Below are positions 43,150 to 52,844 of a stretch of 64,000 nucleotides of DNA, in pieces. This stretch comes from Bradyrhizobium guangdongense (GTDB lineage Bacteria; Pseudomonadota; Alphaproteobacteria; Rhizobiales; Xanthobacteraceae), in the NCBI RefSeq assembly GCF_004114975.1, contig NZ_CP030051.1, positions 3,906,001-3,970,000 of the forward strand, in the 5' to 3' direction. Below the pieces are notes generated by a model that was not told the origin of the DNA, searched no databases, and worked only from the letters and a program-made list of their open reading frames with translations. Position 1 is the stretch's first letter, and each line of letters starts with the position of its first letter. The translations under genes and the position numbers were made by a program.

Positions 43150-44557
43150 GCCGGATACGAAGCAAGGCGCTCAAGAAGGCGCGAAAGGCGGGGCGGCGAA
43201 AAAATCGCGCGGCCGCGGCTTCCTCATGACGCTGATCACGCTCGCGATCCTCGGCGGCCTCGGTTATCTCGGCTGGACCGTGTGGCACCAGCAGCCGCAG
43301 CAGCAAGCCGGCTTCGGTCGTGGCCAGCAGCGCCCGGATCTGCCGGTGCCGGTGCTGGCGGCAATGCCCAGGGTCCAGGATGTTCCTGTTTATCTCGACG
43401 GCGTCGGCGCGATCCGGGCGCTCAACACGGTCACGGTGCGCTCGCAGGTCGACGGCAAGCTGATCGCGGTGAAGTTCACCGAAGGCCAGGACGTCAAGAA
43501 AGGCGACGTGCTCGGCGAGATCGATCCGGCGCTTTATCAGGCGACCTATGACCAGGCCGTCGCCAAGAAGGCGCAGGACGAAGCCCAGCTCGCCAACCAG
43601 CGGATCGACCTGACGCGCTATGAGCAGCTCGCCGCGTCCAACGCCGGCTCCAAGCAGCAGGCCGACACCCAGCGCGCCGCGGTCGCGCAGACGGAGGCGC
43701 TGGTCAAGGCGGACCAGGCGGCGATCGACAATGCGGCGGCGACGCTGAGCTACACCAAGATCGTCGCGCCGATCTCGGGCCGCGTCGGTCTGCGCCAGGT
43801 CGATCAGGGCAACATCATCCACGCGGCCGACACCACCGGCCTCGTCGTCATCACGCAATTGCAGCCGATCGCGGTGTGGTTCAGTCTGCCGCAGCAGCAG
43901 ATCATGCGCGTCAATGCGGCCGCCGCGAAAGGCGCGCTGTCGGTCGACGTGTTCGGCAACGACGGCGTCACGGTGATCGACACCGGCAAGCTCACCGGCA
44001 TCGACAACCAGGTGGACCAGACCACCGGCACGCTCAAGCTCAAGGCCGAATTCCCCAATGCCGATTACCAGCTCTGGCCGGGCCAGTTCGTCAATGTCCG
44101 CCTCAAGGTCGAGACCTTGACGCATGCGCTGGTGGTGCCGACATCGGCGGTGCAGCGCGGACCGATCGGCACCTTCAGCTACGTCATCGGCGAGGGTGAC
44201 ATCGTCTCGGCCAAACCCGTGACGGTGACTCAGCAGAACGAGCACGACGCGGTGATCGCGAGCGGTCTGACGGCGAACGACAAGGTCGTCACCACGGGCT
44301 TTGCCAATCTGTCCGACGGCTCCAAGGTCATCATCGGCCGTGACGAGCAGACGCCGTCGGCCGATCTCGCCCCGCGCAAGCGCACGCGTGCGCCGGATGC
44401 TCAGAAAAAGGACGGCCAGAAGGACGGCCAGAGCAAGGACAGCGAGTTCCGTGCCAAGCGGAAGAGCAGCGAAGGCGACCAGAAGGGCCAGACTGGACCT
44501 GCACCGGGGCCAGGGGCAAGTCCGAGTGCATCGGGACCTGGAGCCAAGCAGCCATGA
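43139..44557 (+). CDS. mdtA: RND efflux periplasmic adaptor, MdtA-like
   Basis: This 472-residue membrane-fusion protein starts at the ATG at 43139, inside the end of the upstream gene, with GGAGAAG upstream. A signal anchor at residues 28-50 (FLMTLITLAILGGLGYLGWTVW) has no cleavage Cys. It has the MFP pattern of beta-barrel, lipoyl (GQDVKKGDVLGEIDP) and alpha-hairpin, then TKIVAPISGRVGLRQVDQGNII and NVRLKVETLTHALVVPTSAVQRGPIGTF, all as in MdtA. The last 70 residues are a charged, low-complexity tail rich in Lys, Gln, Ser and Pro, longer than usual. It links the RND pump to the outer-membrane duct. Confidence 0.92.
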   Translation: MLFKPDTKQGAQEGAKGGAAKKSRGRGFLMTLITLAILGGLGYLGWTVWHQQPQQQAGFGRGQQRPDLPVPVLAAMPRVQDVPVYLDGVGAIRALNTVTVRSQVDGKLIAVKFTEGQDVKKGDVLGEIDPALYQATYDQAVAKKAQDEAQLANQRIDLTRYEQLAASNAGSKQQADTQRAAVAQTEALVKADQAAIDNAAATLSYTKIVAPISGRVGLRQVDQGNIIHAADTTGLVVITQLQPIAVWFSLPQQQIMRVNAAAAKGALSVDVFGNDGVTVIDTGKLTGIDNQVDQTTGTLKLKAEFPNADYQLWPGQFVNVRLKVETLTHALVVPTSAVQRGPIGTFSYVIGEGDIVSAKPVTVTQQNEHDAVIASGLTANDKVVTTGFANLSDGSKVIIGRDEQTPSADLAPRKRTRAPDAQKKDGQKDGQSKDSEFRAKRKSSEGDQKGQTGPAPGPGASPSASGPGAKQP

Positions 44558-44593
44558 TCCCGACAACAGCCGCTTGAGCAGCAGGCGTAACCC

Positions 44594-47500
44594 ATGGGTG
44601 TCTCCGAACCCTTCATTCGCCGGCCCATCGCGACCTCGCTGCTCGGCATTGCGCTGCTCATCGGCGGGCTGCTGGGCTATTTCGCGCTGCCGGTCTCCGC
44701 CCTGCCGCAGGTCGACTTCCCGACGGTGCAGGTGACGACGCAGCTGCCGGGCGCGAGCCCGGACGTGATCGCCTCGCTGATCACGGCGCCCCTGGAGCGG
44801 CAGCTCGGCCAGATCCCGTCGCTGACGGCGATGAATTCGACGAGTTCGTTCGGCGTCAGCCAGATCTCGCTCCAGTTCGACCTCAACCGCGACATCGACG
44901 GCGCCACCCAAGACGTGCAGGCCGCGATCAACGCCGCCGCCGGCGTCCTGCCCAAGACGCTGCCTTATCCGCCGACCTACGCCAAGGTGAATCCGGCGGA
45001 CGCGCCCGTGATGACGCTCGCGCTGCGCTCGGACACGATCTCGCTGCGGGCGATGAGCGACATCGCCGACACGCTGCTGGCACAGCGCCTCAGCCAGATC
45101 TCCGGCGTCGGCCGTGTCTCGGTGCTCGGCGGGTTGAAGCCGGCCGTACGCATCCAGGCCGATCTGGCGCGCCTTGCGGCCTACGGCATCGCGATGGAGG
45201 ATCTGCGCACCGCGATCGCCAATGCCAACGTCTCCGGGCCCAAGGGCTCGCTCGACGGCGCCCAGCAATCCTACATCATCGCCGCCAACGACCAGATCGC
45301 CGCCGCCGACGCCTACAGGCCGATCATCATCGCCTATCGCAACGGCTCGCCGGTGACGATCAGCGACGTCGCGCAGATCGTCGATGGGCTTGAGAACGAC
45401 CGCACCGGCGGCTGGTACCAGGGCACGCCGGCCGTCATCATCGACATCCAGCGACAGCCTGGCGCCAATGTGATCGACGTCGTCAAACAGATCCGAGCCG
45501 AAATCCCGAGGGTTCAGCGCGGCATTCCGGCGGGCGTGAATCTCACCATCGTCTCCGACCGCACTGTCACCATTCGCGCTTCGGTCCACGATGTGCAGTT
45601 CACGCTGGTCCTCAGCGTGGTGCTGGTGACGCTGGTGGTGCTTCTGTTTCTGCGCTCGTTGCGCGCCACGCTGATCGCGGGCGTAGCGCTGCCGCTGTCG
45701 CTGATCACGAGCTTCGGCATCATGTATTTTGCCGGCTTCAGCCTCGACAATCTGTCGCTGATGGCGCTCACGATCGGCACCGGTTTCGTCGTCGACGATG
45801 CCATCGTCATGATCGAGAACATCGTCCGCCACATGGAGAATGGCGACAGCGCGATGCAGGCGTCGCTGAAGGGCGCCAGCGAAATCGGATTCACCGTGAT
45901 CTCGCTGACGGTGTCGCTGATCGCGGTGTTCATCCCGCTCTTGTTCATGTCGGGCCTTGTCGGACGCATGTTCCGCGAATTCGCGCTGACGCTGACCATC
46001 GCGGTCGTGACCTCCGCCGTGGTCTCGCTGACGCTGACGCCGATGATGTGCTCGCGGCTGCTTCGGCACGCTCATCAGGAGCTTGCGGTGCCGGGGCTTG
46101 CCGCCGTCAGCCGCTTCATCGACCGCACCGTCGAATTCTACCACCGCACACTGCTCTGGGTGCTGGAGCGCCAGCGCGCCACGCTGGCGGTAACCTTTGC
46201 GACGCTGGTCGCAACCCTTGTCCTCTATGTCGTCGCGCCCAAGGGGTTCCTGCCGCTTCAGGACACCGCCTCGATCACGGCGGTGACAGAGGCGGGGCCT
46301 GATGTCTCCTTTGCGGAGATGCAGAAGCGGCAGGCTGAGGCCGCCGACGCCATCAAGGCCGATCCTGACGTGACAGGTGTGGTCTCGGTCATCGGTGCGG
46401 GGTCGGTCAATCCGACCACCAATGTCGGGCGCCTCGTCATGACGCTGAAGCCGCGCGGCGAGCGGCGTGACGATGTCGCCGTGGTCGTGACCCGGCTGAA
46501 AGAGCGGGTTTCCGGCATTCCCGGCATGACCGTCTACTTCCAGCCGGTGCAGGATGTGCAGATTTCGACCCAGTCGAGCCGCTCGCAATACCAGTACACG
46601 TTGACCGGCACCGATGCGACGTCGGTCTCCGAATGGGCGCGAAAGCTCGTCGACGAGATGCGGCGCGAACCCTTGTTCCGCGATGTCTCTTCTGAAGCCC
46701 AGGAAGGTGGCCTGCGCGCGCAGCTCGATGTCGATCGCACCCGTGCCGGCCAGCTCGGGGTCAGCCTGCAGACCATCACTGACACGCTGAACGATGCGTT
46801 TGCCCAGCGGCAGATCTCGACCATCTACGGCCAGGCCAACCAGTATCGCGTGGTGCTGGAAGCGCTGCCGATGTACCAGCGCGATCCCTCGATCCTGTCG
46901 AAGCTCTATCTGCCGGGCGGGGCGAGTGCCACGGTCGGCGCGCCGAACGCCCAGGTGCCGCTCTCCGCTGTGGCGACGCTGAAGCGCACCACGGCGCCGC
47001 TCGCGATTTCGCACCAGGCGCAATTCCCGGCGATCTCGCTCAGCTTCAACCTCGCGCCGGGCGCGGCGCTCGGCGATGCCGTCGAAGCGGTAAAGACGAT
47101 CGAGACCCGCATCGGCATGCCCAACAGCATCGTCGGCGTCTACGCAGGCGATGCCGCCGAATTCGCCAAGGCGCTCGCCGGCCAGCCCTGGCTGCTGCTC
47201 GCCGCCGTGATCACGATCTACATCGTGCTGGGCGTGCTCTATGAGAGCTACATCCACCCGATCACCATCCTCTCGACGCTGCCCTCGGCCGGCGTCGGCG
47301 CCATCTTGGCGCTGATCCTGTGCGGGCAGGACCTCTCGGTGATCGGCCTGATCGGCATCATCCTGTTGATGGGCATCGTCAAGAAGAACGCGATCATGAT
47401 GATCGACTTCGCGCTCGAGGCCGAGCGCGGGCAGGGCATGCCGGCGCATGAGGCGATCGTGCAGGCGTGCCTGTTGCGCTTCCGCCCGATCATGATGACG

Positions 47501-47740
47501 ACGCTGGCCGCGCTGTTCGGCGCACTGCCGCTGGCGATCGAGAGCGGCACCGGCGCCGAGCTGCGCTTTCCGCTCGGCATCTCCATCATCGGCGGCCTGC
47601 TGCTGAGCCAGCTGCTGACGCTCTACACCACCCCGGTGATCTACCTCGCGCTCGATCGCATCAACCGCCGCCTCGAGCAGGCCTTGCCGCCGCCGGAGCC
47701 CGACGCGCCCACGGCCGGCGCGACCGAGGGGATGCAGTGA
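44594..47740 (+). CDS. mdtB: RND multidrug efflux permease, MdtB-like
   Basis: This 1048-residue HAE1-type RND transporter begins SEPFIRRPIATSLLGIALLIGGLLGYF. It has two large periplasmic domains and twelve helices. The TM4 proton-relay motif is GTGFVVDDAIVMIENIVRH, with the paired acidic residues expected for an active pump. TM10-11 carries GIVKKNAIMMIDFALEAERGQ. It is followed by a second RND gene whose start overlaps its stop (TGATG), the arrangement of mdtBC, where the two proteins form a mixed trimer. Substrates in homologous systems are drugs and bile salts. Confidence 0.93.
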   Translation: MGVSEPFIRRPIATSLLGIALLIGGLLGYFALPVSALPQVDFPTVQVTTQLPGASPDVIASLITAPLERQLGQIPSLTAMNSTSSFGVSQISLQFDLNRDIDGATQDVQAAINAAAGVLPKTLPYPPTYAKVNPADAPVMTLALRSDTISLRAMSDIADTLLAQRLSQISGVGRVSVLGGLKPAVRIQADLARLAAYGIAMEDLRTAIANANVSGPKGSLDGAQQSYIIAANDQIAAADAYRPIIIAYRNGSPVTISDVAQIVDGLENDRTGGWYQGTPAVIIDIQRQPGANVIDVVKQIRAEIPRVQRGIPAGVNLTIVSDRTVTIRASVHDVQFTLVLSVVLVTLVVLLFLRSLRATLIAGVALPLSLITSFGIMYFAGFSLDNLSLMALTIGTGFVVDDAIVMIENIVRHMENGDSAMQASLKGASEIGFTVISLTVSLIAVFIPLLFMSGLVGRMFREFALTLTIAVVTSAVVSLTLTPMMCSRLLRHAHQELAVPGLAAVSRFIDRTVEFYHRTLLWVLERQRATLAVTFATLVATLVLYVVAPKGFLPLQDTASITAVTEAGPDVSFAEMQKRQAEAADAIKADPDVTGVVSVIGAGSVNPTTNVGRLVMTLKPRGERRDDVAVVVTRLKERVSGIPGMTVYFQPVQDVQISTQSSRSQYQYTLTGTDATSVSEWARKLVDEMRREPLFRDVSSEAQEGGLRAQLDVDRTRAGQLGVSLQTITDTLNDAFAQRQISTIYGQANQYRVVLEALPMYQRDPSILSKLYLPGGASATVGAPNAQVPLSAVATLKRTTAPLAISHQAQFPAISLSFNLAPGAALGDAVEAVKTIETRIGMPNSIVGVYAGDAAEFAKALAGQPWLLLAAVITIYIVLGVLYESYIHPITILSTLPSAGVGAILALILCGQDLSVIGLIGIILLMGIVKKNAIMMIDFALEAERGQGMPAHEAIVQACLLRFRPIMMTTLAALFGALPLAIESGTGAELRFPLGISIIGGLLLSQLLTLYTTPVIYLALDRINRRLEQALPPPEPDAPTAGATEGMQ

Positions 47741-50700
47741 TGGCATCGATCTCGGAGCCGTTCATTCGCCGCCCGGTCGCAACCACGCTGCTGTCGATCG
47801 GGCTGTTCCTGCTGGGCGGCGTCGCCTACGAGTTCCTGCCGGTCGCGTCCGTTCCGAACGTCGACTTCCCCGCGATCTTCGTCTCGGCCAGCCGTCCCGG
47901 CGCCGATCCGTCGGTGATGGCCGCAACCGTCGCTGCGCCATTGGAACGGCGGCTCGGCGAGATCGCAGGGATCAACCAGATCACGTCGACGAGCTCGCTC
48001 GGCACGTCGAACATCCAGCTCCAGTTCGACATCGGCCGCAACATCGACAAGGCGGCGCGCGACGTGCAGGCCGCCATCAACGCCGCGCTGGTGGATTTAC
48101 CAAGCGATCTGCCAGCGCTGCCGCGCTTTCGCAAAGCGAACACGGCCGGCGCGCCCGTCTTTGTGCTGGCGCTGACCTCGAAGACGTTGTCCGCCAGCGC
48201 CATCTACGACGTCGCCGATACCGTGCTGGCGCAGCGCATCTCGCAGGTACCTGGCGTCGGTGACGTGACTGTGTCAGGCGCCGACCAGCCGGCGGTGCGG
48301 ATCCAGCTCAACCCGGTGGCGCTGTCGAATGCGGGCATCGCCACCGACGACGTCCGGACCGCGATCGTCAACGCCAACCCGCTCGGTCCCGTCGGCATCT
48401 TCAACGGCGAGCGTCAGAGCGAGACGCTCGCGCTCAACCGGCAGATGCGCACGGCGAAAGAATTCCGCGACATCGTCGTCAAGAGTGCGAACGGCAATTT
48501 CGTCCGGCTCTCCGATGTCGCCGACATCGAGGACAGCGTCCGCAACGCGCGCTCGATCGCCTGGTTCAACAAGCAGCCGGCGGTGCTGATCCAGATCACC
48601 AAGCAGGGCGACGCAAACGTCATCGACACCGTCGACCGGGTCAAGGCGCTGATTCCCGCCCTGAAGCAGTGGATCCCGGCCGGCGTCGATGTCTCCACCC
48701 TGGTCGACCGCACTTCGACGATCCGCGCGAGCGTCATGGACATGCAGTGGACATTGCTCGCAACCGCCATCCTGGTGATGGTCGTGGTGTTCGTGTTCCT
48801 GCGCCGCGTGACGCCGACCATCGCCGCCGGCATCTCGGTGCCGCTGGCGCTGGCCGGCACCTGCGCCGGGATGTGGGTCGCCGGCTTCTCGATCGACAAT
48901 CTGTCGCTGATGGCGCTGGCGATCTCGGTCGGCTTCGTGGTCGACGACGCCATCGTGATGATCGAGAACATGTTCCGCAATCTCGAGCACGGCATGCGGC
49001 CGATGCGGGCCGCGCTGGAAGGGGCCAGGCAGATCGGCTTCACCGTGGTCTCGATCAGCCTGTCGCTGATCGCCGCGTTCACCCCGCTGATCTTCATGGA
49101 CGGCATTGTCGGTCGGCTGCTGCGCGAGTTCTCGCTGACGCTGACCTTCGCGATCGTCGTTTCGACGCTGGTCTCGCTGACGGTCACGCCGATGATCTGC
49201 GCCCATTACATCAGGCAGACGCCGTCGGGATCTGCCACGCTGTTCGACCGCCTGATCGAAGGCTCGCTGTCGCGCATCGTCTCCTTTTACGCCCGCACCT
49301 TGCGCGCGGTGCTCGAGTTCCCGCTGCTGACGCTGTTGGTGTTCTTCGCCACCATCGGCCTGACGGTGCTGCTCTACGCCAAGGTGCCCAAGGGCTATTT
49401 CCCGACGGATGATTCCGGCTTCGTCATCGGCGCGACGCGCGCCTCGGCCGATATCTCGTTCCAGTCGATGCTGACGCTCCAGCAGCGCCTCGCCGATATC
49501 GTGATGCAGGATCCGGCGGTGGCCGGCATCGGGTCGACCGTCGGCGGCGGAGGCGGGCCGGGGGGCGCGACCTCGAACCGCGGCGTCATGTTCATCAGCC
49601 TGAAGCCGCCGGAGGAGCGGGATCACGTCTCGACCCAGGTGGTGATTGATCGGCTGCGGAAGGCACTGTTTCCGGTCCCCGGCATCCGCCTCTTCATGTT
49701 CGCCGCGCAGGACGTTCGCGCCGGCGGCCGACAGAGCGATTCAAACTACCAGTACACGCTCTCCAGCACCGATCTCGATCTGCTGCAGAAATGGGCGCCG
49801 ATCGTGGCCAAGCGCATGGAGACGGTCGAGGGCATCACGGATGTTTCCAGCGACCGTGATCCCGGCGGCCTTCAGCTTACATTGAACATCGACCGTCAGA
49901 AGGCCGCGAGCCTCGGCGTCAAGGTCCAGGACATCGACAATGCGCTGAACAACGCCTTCTCGCAGCGTCAGATATCGATCATCTATACCCAGCGCAACCA
50001 GTACATGACGGTGCTGGAGATCGATCCGAAATTCCAGGTCGATCCGTCCAACCTCGATCGCATCTATGTCGCGGGCGCCGGCGATGTGCAGGTGCCGCTC
50101 TCCGCGGTGGTGCATGCGACGCGCGGGCTTGCCGCGCTCGCGGTCTACCATTCGCAGTCGGTGCCTTCGACCACCGTGTCGTTCAACACGTTGCCGGACG
50201 TGCAGCTCCAGGCGGCAACGCAGAACATCCAGCGCGCGGTCGACGAGCTGCATATGCCCGAGGGCATTCGCGGCAGCTTTGACGGCAATGCCGGCGACTT
50301 CGCCAAGACCAGCGGCCGGCAGCCGCTGCTGATCCTCGGCGCGCTGGTGGCGATGTATATCGTGCTCGGGGTGCTCTACGAGAGCCTCGCCCATCCGCTC
50401 ACGATCATCTCGACGTTGCCGTCAGCCGGCCTCGGCGCGCTGCTTGCGCTGCAGATCACCAACACGCCGCTGACGGTGATCGCATTCGTCGGCATCATCC
50501 TGTTGATCGGCATCGTCAAGAAGAACGGCATCATGATGGTCGACTTCGCGCTCGATGCCGAGCGCCAGCGCGGCCTGTCCTCGGCGGAAGCGATCTTCGA
50601 GGCGTGCCAGGCACGTTTCCGCCCGATCCTGATGACGACCATGGCCGCGCTGTTCGCCGGCCTTCCGCTGGTGGTCGCGACCGGGCCGGGCACGGAGCTG

Positions 50701-50844
50701 CGCCGCCCGCTCGGTATCACCATCATCGGTGGCCTGTTCGTGTCGCAGATCCTGACGCTCTACACGACGCCGGTGATCTACCTGCTGATCGATCGCCTGC
50801 GACGGCGCTCCGAGCCGCGCGCGCTGGCGGCACCGGCGGAATAG
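47740..50844 (+). CDS. mdtC: RND multidrug efflux permease, MdtC-like
   Basis: This 1034-residue second RND subunit starts at the ATG at 47740, overlapping the mdtB stop; GAGGGG lies just upstream. The open frame continues further upstream but inside mdtB. It starts SEPFIRRPVATTLLSIGLFLLGGVAYEFLPVA. The TM4 relay SVGFVVDDAIVMIENMFRN and the GIVKKNGIMMVDFALDAERQ motif are present, so both subunits keep the relay acids. Paralogous to the preceding gene and probably part of the same mixed trimer. It ends the operon. Confidence 0.93.
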   Translation: MASISEPFIRRPVATTLLSIGLFLLGGVAYEFLPVASVPNVDFPAIFVSASRPGADPSVMAATVAAPLERRLGEIAGINQITSTSSLGTSNIQLQFDIGRNIDKAARDVQAAINAALVDLPSDLPALPRFRKANTAGAPVFVLALTSKTLSASAIYDVADTVLAQRISQVPGVGDVTVSGADQPAVRIQLNPVALSNAGIATDDVRTAIVNANPLGPVGIFNGERQSETLALNRQMRTAKEFRDIVVKSANGNFVRLSDVADIEDSVRNARSIAWFNKQPAVLIQITKQGDANVIDTVDRVKALIPALKQWIPAGVDVSTLVDRTSTIRASVMDMQWTLLATAILVMVVVFVFLRRVTPTIAAGISVPLALAGTCAGMWVAGFSIDNLSLMALAISVGFVVDDAIVMIENMFRNLEHGMRPMRAALEGARQIGFTVVSISLSLIAAFTPLIFMDGIVGRLLREFSLTLTFAIVVSTLVSLTVTPMICAHYIRQTPSGSATLFDRLIEGSLSRIVSFYARTLRAVLEFPLLTLLVFFATIGLTVLLYAKVPKGYFPTDDSGFVIGATRASADISFQSMLTLQQRLADIVMQDPAVAGIGSTVGGGGGPGGATSNRGVMFISLKPPEERDHVSTQVVIDRLRKALFPVPGIRLFMFAAQDVRAGGRQSDSNYQYTLSSTDLDLLQKWAPIVAKRMETVEGITDVSSDRDPGGLQLTLNIDRQKAASLGVKVQDIDNALNNAFSQRQISIIYTQRNQYMTVLEIDPKFQVDPSNLDRIYVAGAGDVQVPLSAVVHATRGLAALAVYHSQSVPSTTVSFNTLPDVQLQAATQNIQRAVDELHMPEGIRGSFDGNAGDFAKTSGRQPLLILGALVAMYIVLGVLYESLAHPLTIISTLPSAGLGALLALQITNTPLTVIAFVGIILLIGIVKKNGIMMVDFALDAERQRGLSSAEAIFEACQARFRPILMTTMAALFAGLPLVVATGPGTELRRPLGITIIGGLFVSQILTLYTTPVIYLLIDRLRRRSEPRALAAPAE

Positions 50845-50882
50845 GTTGTTGAACCGCCATGCGAAGCGTATACGCGGCGGTC

Positions 50883-51623
50883 ATGTCGAAACCTGCTGAG
50901 ATCACGGCCGCAGCCCCCGAGCCGATCCCCGAATGTCCGCACTGCCAGAAGCCGATGCCGCTCTGCGTCTGCGACAGTGTCACGCCGATCGAGAACAAGC
51001 TGTCGCTCCTGATCCTCCAGCATCCGCAGGAGCAGGACAGGGCGCTGGGTACCGCACGGCTGCTCGCCAGACATTTCCCCGATGCGACGTTGCGGGTTGG
51101 ACTGTCCTGGCCGAGCCTGTCCAAGGCGCTGGGCCATCCGATCGAGAACGCCTCGCATTGGGCCGTGCTCTATCTTGGCTCGGCCCGCGCGGCCGATCTC
51201 GAGGCGGAGGGCGAGATCGTCGCGCTCAATCGCAAGGGCGAGATCGCAGACAACCAGCGCACCGCCTTGGGAAAGCTCGAAGGCGTGGTGCTGCTCGACG
51301 GCACCTGGAGCCAGGCCAAGGCTCTGTGGTGGCGCAATCCGTGGATGCTGAAGTGCCAGCGCGTCATCCTCAACCCGGCGCATCCGTCGCGCTACGGGCG
51401 CTTGCGCCGCGAGCCGCGCAAGGACGGGCTGTCGACCATCGAAGCCGCGGCCATGCTGCTGGCCGGACTGGAGAAGCGCCCGGATATCGCCGAGACGCTG
51501 AATGCGAGCTTCGAACGGATGCTGGCGCGCTATCGCGAAGTTCAGGCCGAGATGCCGAAACTGGCGCCAAAGCCGGCAGCAAAGGGCCGCCGGCGCGATT
51601 TTCGCCGCGGCAAACGGTCCTGA
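50883..51623 (+). CDS. tapT: DTW-domain tRNA-uridine aminocarboxypropyltransferase
   Basis: This encodes 246 residues from the ATG at 50883; an upstream ATG at 50859 would add eight. An N-terminal Cys cluster (CPHCQKPMPLCVCD) resembles a zinc site. The SPOUT-like DTW motif is LLDGTWSQAKALWWRNPWM near residues 140-158. RYGRLRREPRKDGLSTIEAAAMLL follows, typical of the family. Related E. coli TapT makes acp3U in tRNA. The basic C-terminus (GRRRDFRRGKRS) probably binds RNA. It lies just after the efflux operon, but its own promoter is likely. Confidence 0.88.
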   Translation: MSKPAEITAAAPEPIPECPHCQKPMPLCVCDSVTPIENKLSLLILQHPQEQDRALGTARLLARHFPDATLRVGLSWPSLSKALGHPIENASHWAVLYLGSARAADLEAEGEIVALNRKGEIADNQRTALGKLEGVVLLDGTWSQAKALWWRNPWMLKCQRVILNPAHPSRYGRLRREPRKDGLSTIEAAAMLLAGLEKRPDIAETLNASFERMLARYREVQAEMPKLAPKPAAKGRRRDFRRGKRS

Positions 51624-51664
51624 ATACGCCGAGGACGCGCGGGCAACGAGGCACGCCGAACGTC

Positions 51665-51832
51665 TTAGGGTGACAGCGGGATCGTCTCGACGCGCAGACA
51701 GGGGCGACACTGGAAGGCGTGCACTGCGGGCAGATCGAGGATGGCCGGGAGGGTCGCCAAGAACGTCATCGGACGCCGGCAGCGCGAGCAGATCAGAATC
51801 GGTGGGTCGGCTTTGACCGGGGCGGACATCAT
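51665..51832 (-). CDS. Small zinc-ribbon protein
   Basis: This 55-residue protein has two CxxC pairs (ICSRCRRP and QCRPCLRVE) separated by about 25 residues, a typical treble-clef or ribbon zinc site, with no signal peptide. I recognise this as a short family common in Bradyrhizobium; the function is unknown. The ATG at 51832 is followed by another at 51829, and the frame is open to 51868. It is convergent with the DTW gene. Confidence 0.68.
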   Translation of the reverse strand: MMSAPVKADPPILICSRCRRPMTFLATLPAILDLPAVHAFQCRPCLRVETIPLSP

Positions 51833-52106
51833 GCCCGGCAGGGTACGGCCACCGGCGACAGAGATCATGCCGGGTCAACTACTGGAACGCTATCGGAAGT
51901 CGGCAGCTTGGCCAGACTTTCGCACGCTGGGTTGACCGGCCGGACGCGGCCCTATATTCGAGTGGCACCTTCGGACCGCTCCGAGGGCGTGGGGACTTCT
52001 CGGGGAACTTGTACCGTTTTCGTCAGTGTTTGTGCGTTTCGCGCAGACCATTGAGAATGGCCCAGGTCATCCTTGCCCACTGACAAACTCGTCCTTTCGA
52101 CAATGG

Positions 52107-52180
52107 GGCCACGTGGCGGAGTGGTTACGCAACGGTCTGCAAAACCGTGTACACCAGTTCAATTCTGGTCGTGGCCTCCA
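52107..52180 (+). tRNA. tRNA-Cys (anticodon GCA)
   Basis: This is a 74-base cloverleaf with encoded CCA. The acceptor arm is GGCCACG with CGTGGCC and discriminator T; the anticodon stem ACGGT/ACCGT surrounds CTGCAAA; the T-loop is TTCAATT. The anticodon GCA reads TGC/TGT. Confidence 0.97.
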
Positions 52181-52369
52181 TCGCAACTCATTGATATATA
52201 GGCAAAAAATCGGCTTGCGGACGTGCTGTCTCGCTTGTGGATGACGCCTGCGCGCGGAGCGCGGCCACCGGGTTCGCCCGGGGGTGGTTGGAAACCCCCG
52301 ATTCAGGTCGGTTGGCATAGGGTTCGCATCAACTGGGTGATGCAGTCCCAACAACGAGCTGGAGAGCAC

Positions 52370-52516
52370 GTGGGCGAGATCGTCCGATTTATCCCGAAGT
52401 CCGAGCTGGAGAGGGCTCGCCTCATTCGCGAGGCGCGCGCGATCTATGACAGCATCTTTCCGCCTGCCGCCCCCGATCGGGCGACCCAGAGCGGCGAGGA
52501 AAGCGTCAAGAGTTGA
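52370..52516 (+). CDS. Short conserved protein of unknown function
   Basis: This 48-residue protein starts at GTG 52370 with GGAGAG close upstream. It reads GEIVRFIPKSELERARLIREARAIYDSIFPP and then a polar tail. I recognise this as a short Bradyrhizobium family; the FIPKSELERxRLIREARAIYDSIFPP core is nearly invariant in my memory of it. It is probably cytoplasmic with one long helix. No function can be given. An in-frame ATG at 52340 would add 10 residues. Confidence 0.7.
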   Translation: MGEIVRFIPKSELERARLIREARAIYDSIFPPAAPDRATQSGEESVKS

Positions 52517-52566
52517 TCGCAGGATCCGGTCGTGCGCGGCCGGGTTTTAAGGCTTGGCCAGAGGAC

Positions 52567-52758
52567 TCAGGAGGCCGCGTACCAGCCGTCCGGGAAGGGC
52601 AGCAGCGGCCAGGCGCCCTCATTGTCGTTGGCGGCTTTGGGCGTCGCATCGAAGGTCCATGTATGGGGCACGAACTCCTCCGGCGCGGGCGCGAATTCTT
52701 CATGAGTCATGGCGTCACGGACCGCATCCAGCATCAAATTGAATTCGGCTTCGCTCAT
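52567..52758 (-). CDS. Small acidic protein of unknown function
   Basis: This 63-residue protein starts at the ATG at 52758, which has GGAGGG about six bases upstream, a strong signal. It is acidic with an N-terminal helix (SEAEFNLMLDAVRDAMTHEEF) and an aromatic C-terminus (HTWTFDATPKAANDNEGAWPLLPF). No domain, signal or membrane helix was recognised. A 28-base palindrome lies about 60 bases upstream. Confidence 0.68.
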   Translation of the reverse strand: MSEAEFNLMLDAVRDAMTHEEFAPAPEEFVPHTWTFDATPKAANDNEGAWPLLPFPDGWYAAS

Positions 52759-52816
52759 CACACCCTCCGGACCACGGATGGCGCACTGTCGCAAAGCCGG
52801 TTTGTTTCCCGATTGA

Positions 52817-52844
52817 CCCGATCGTTCGCATTTTAACGATCGGG
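52817..52844. promoter_or_regulatory. Perfect 28-base palindrome upstream of the small acidic protein gene
   Basis: The arms CCCGATCGTT (52817-52826) and AACGATCGGG (52835-52844) enclose CGCATTTT. It lies upstream of both the minus-strand gene at 52758 and the plus-strand gene at 53014, so it is more likely an operator or dispersed repeat than a terminator. Half-repeats (CGATCGGGATCC) follow at 52845-52856. Confidence 0.5.

Noticed and set aside
43136..47746. A 1536-codon open frame on the minus strand opposite the RND genes
   Set aside because: It is the mirror of a GC-rich coding strand: His/Arg/Asp-rich composition, no domain, no ribosome binding site, and it overlaps two certain genes.
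52107..52516. Integrated element at tRNA-Cys
   Set aside because: No integrase, no duplicated tRNA 3' end and only a short conserved gene follow the tRNA.
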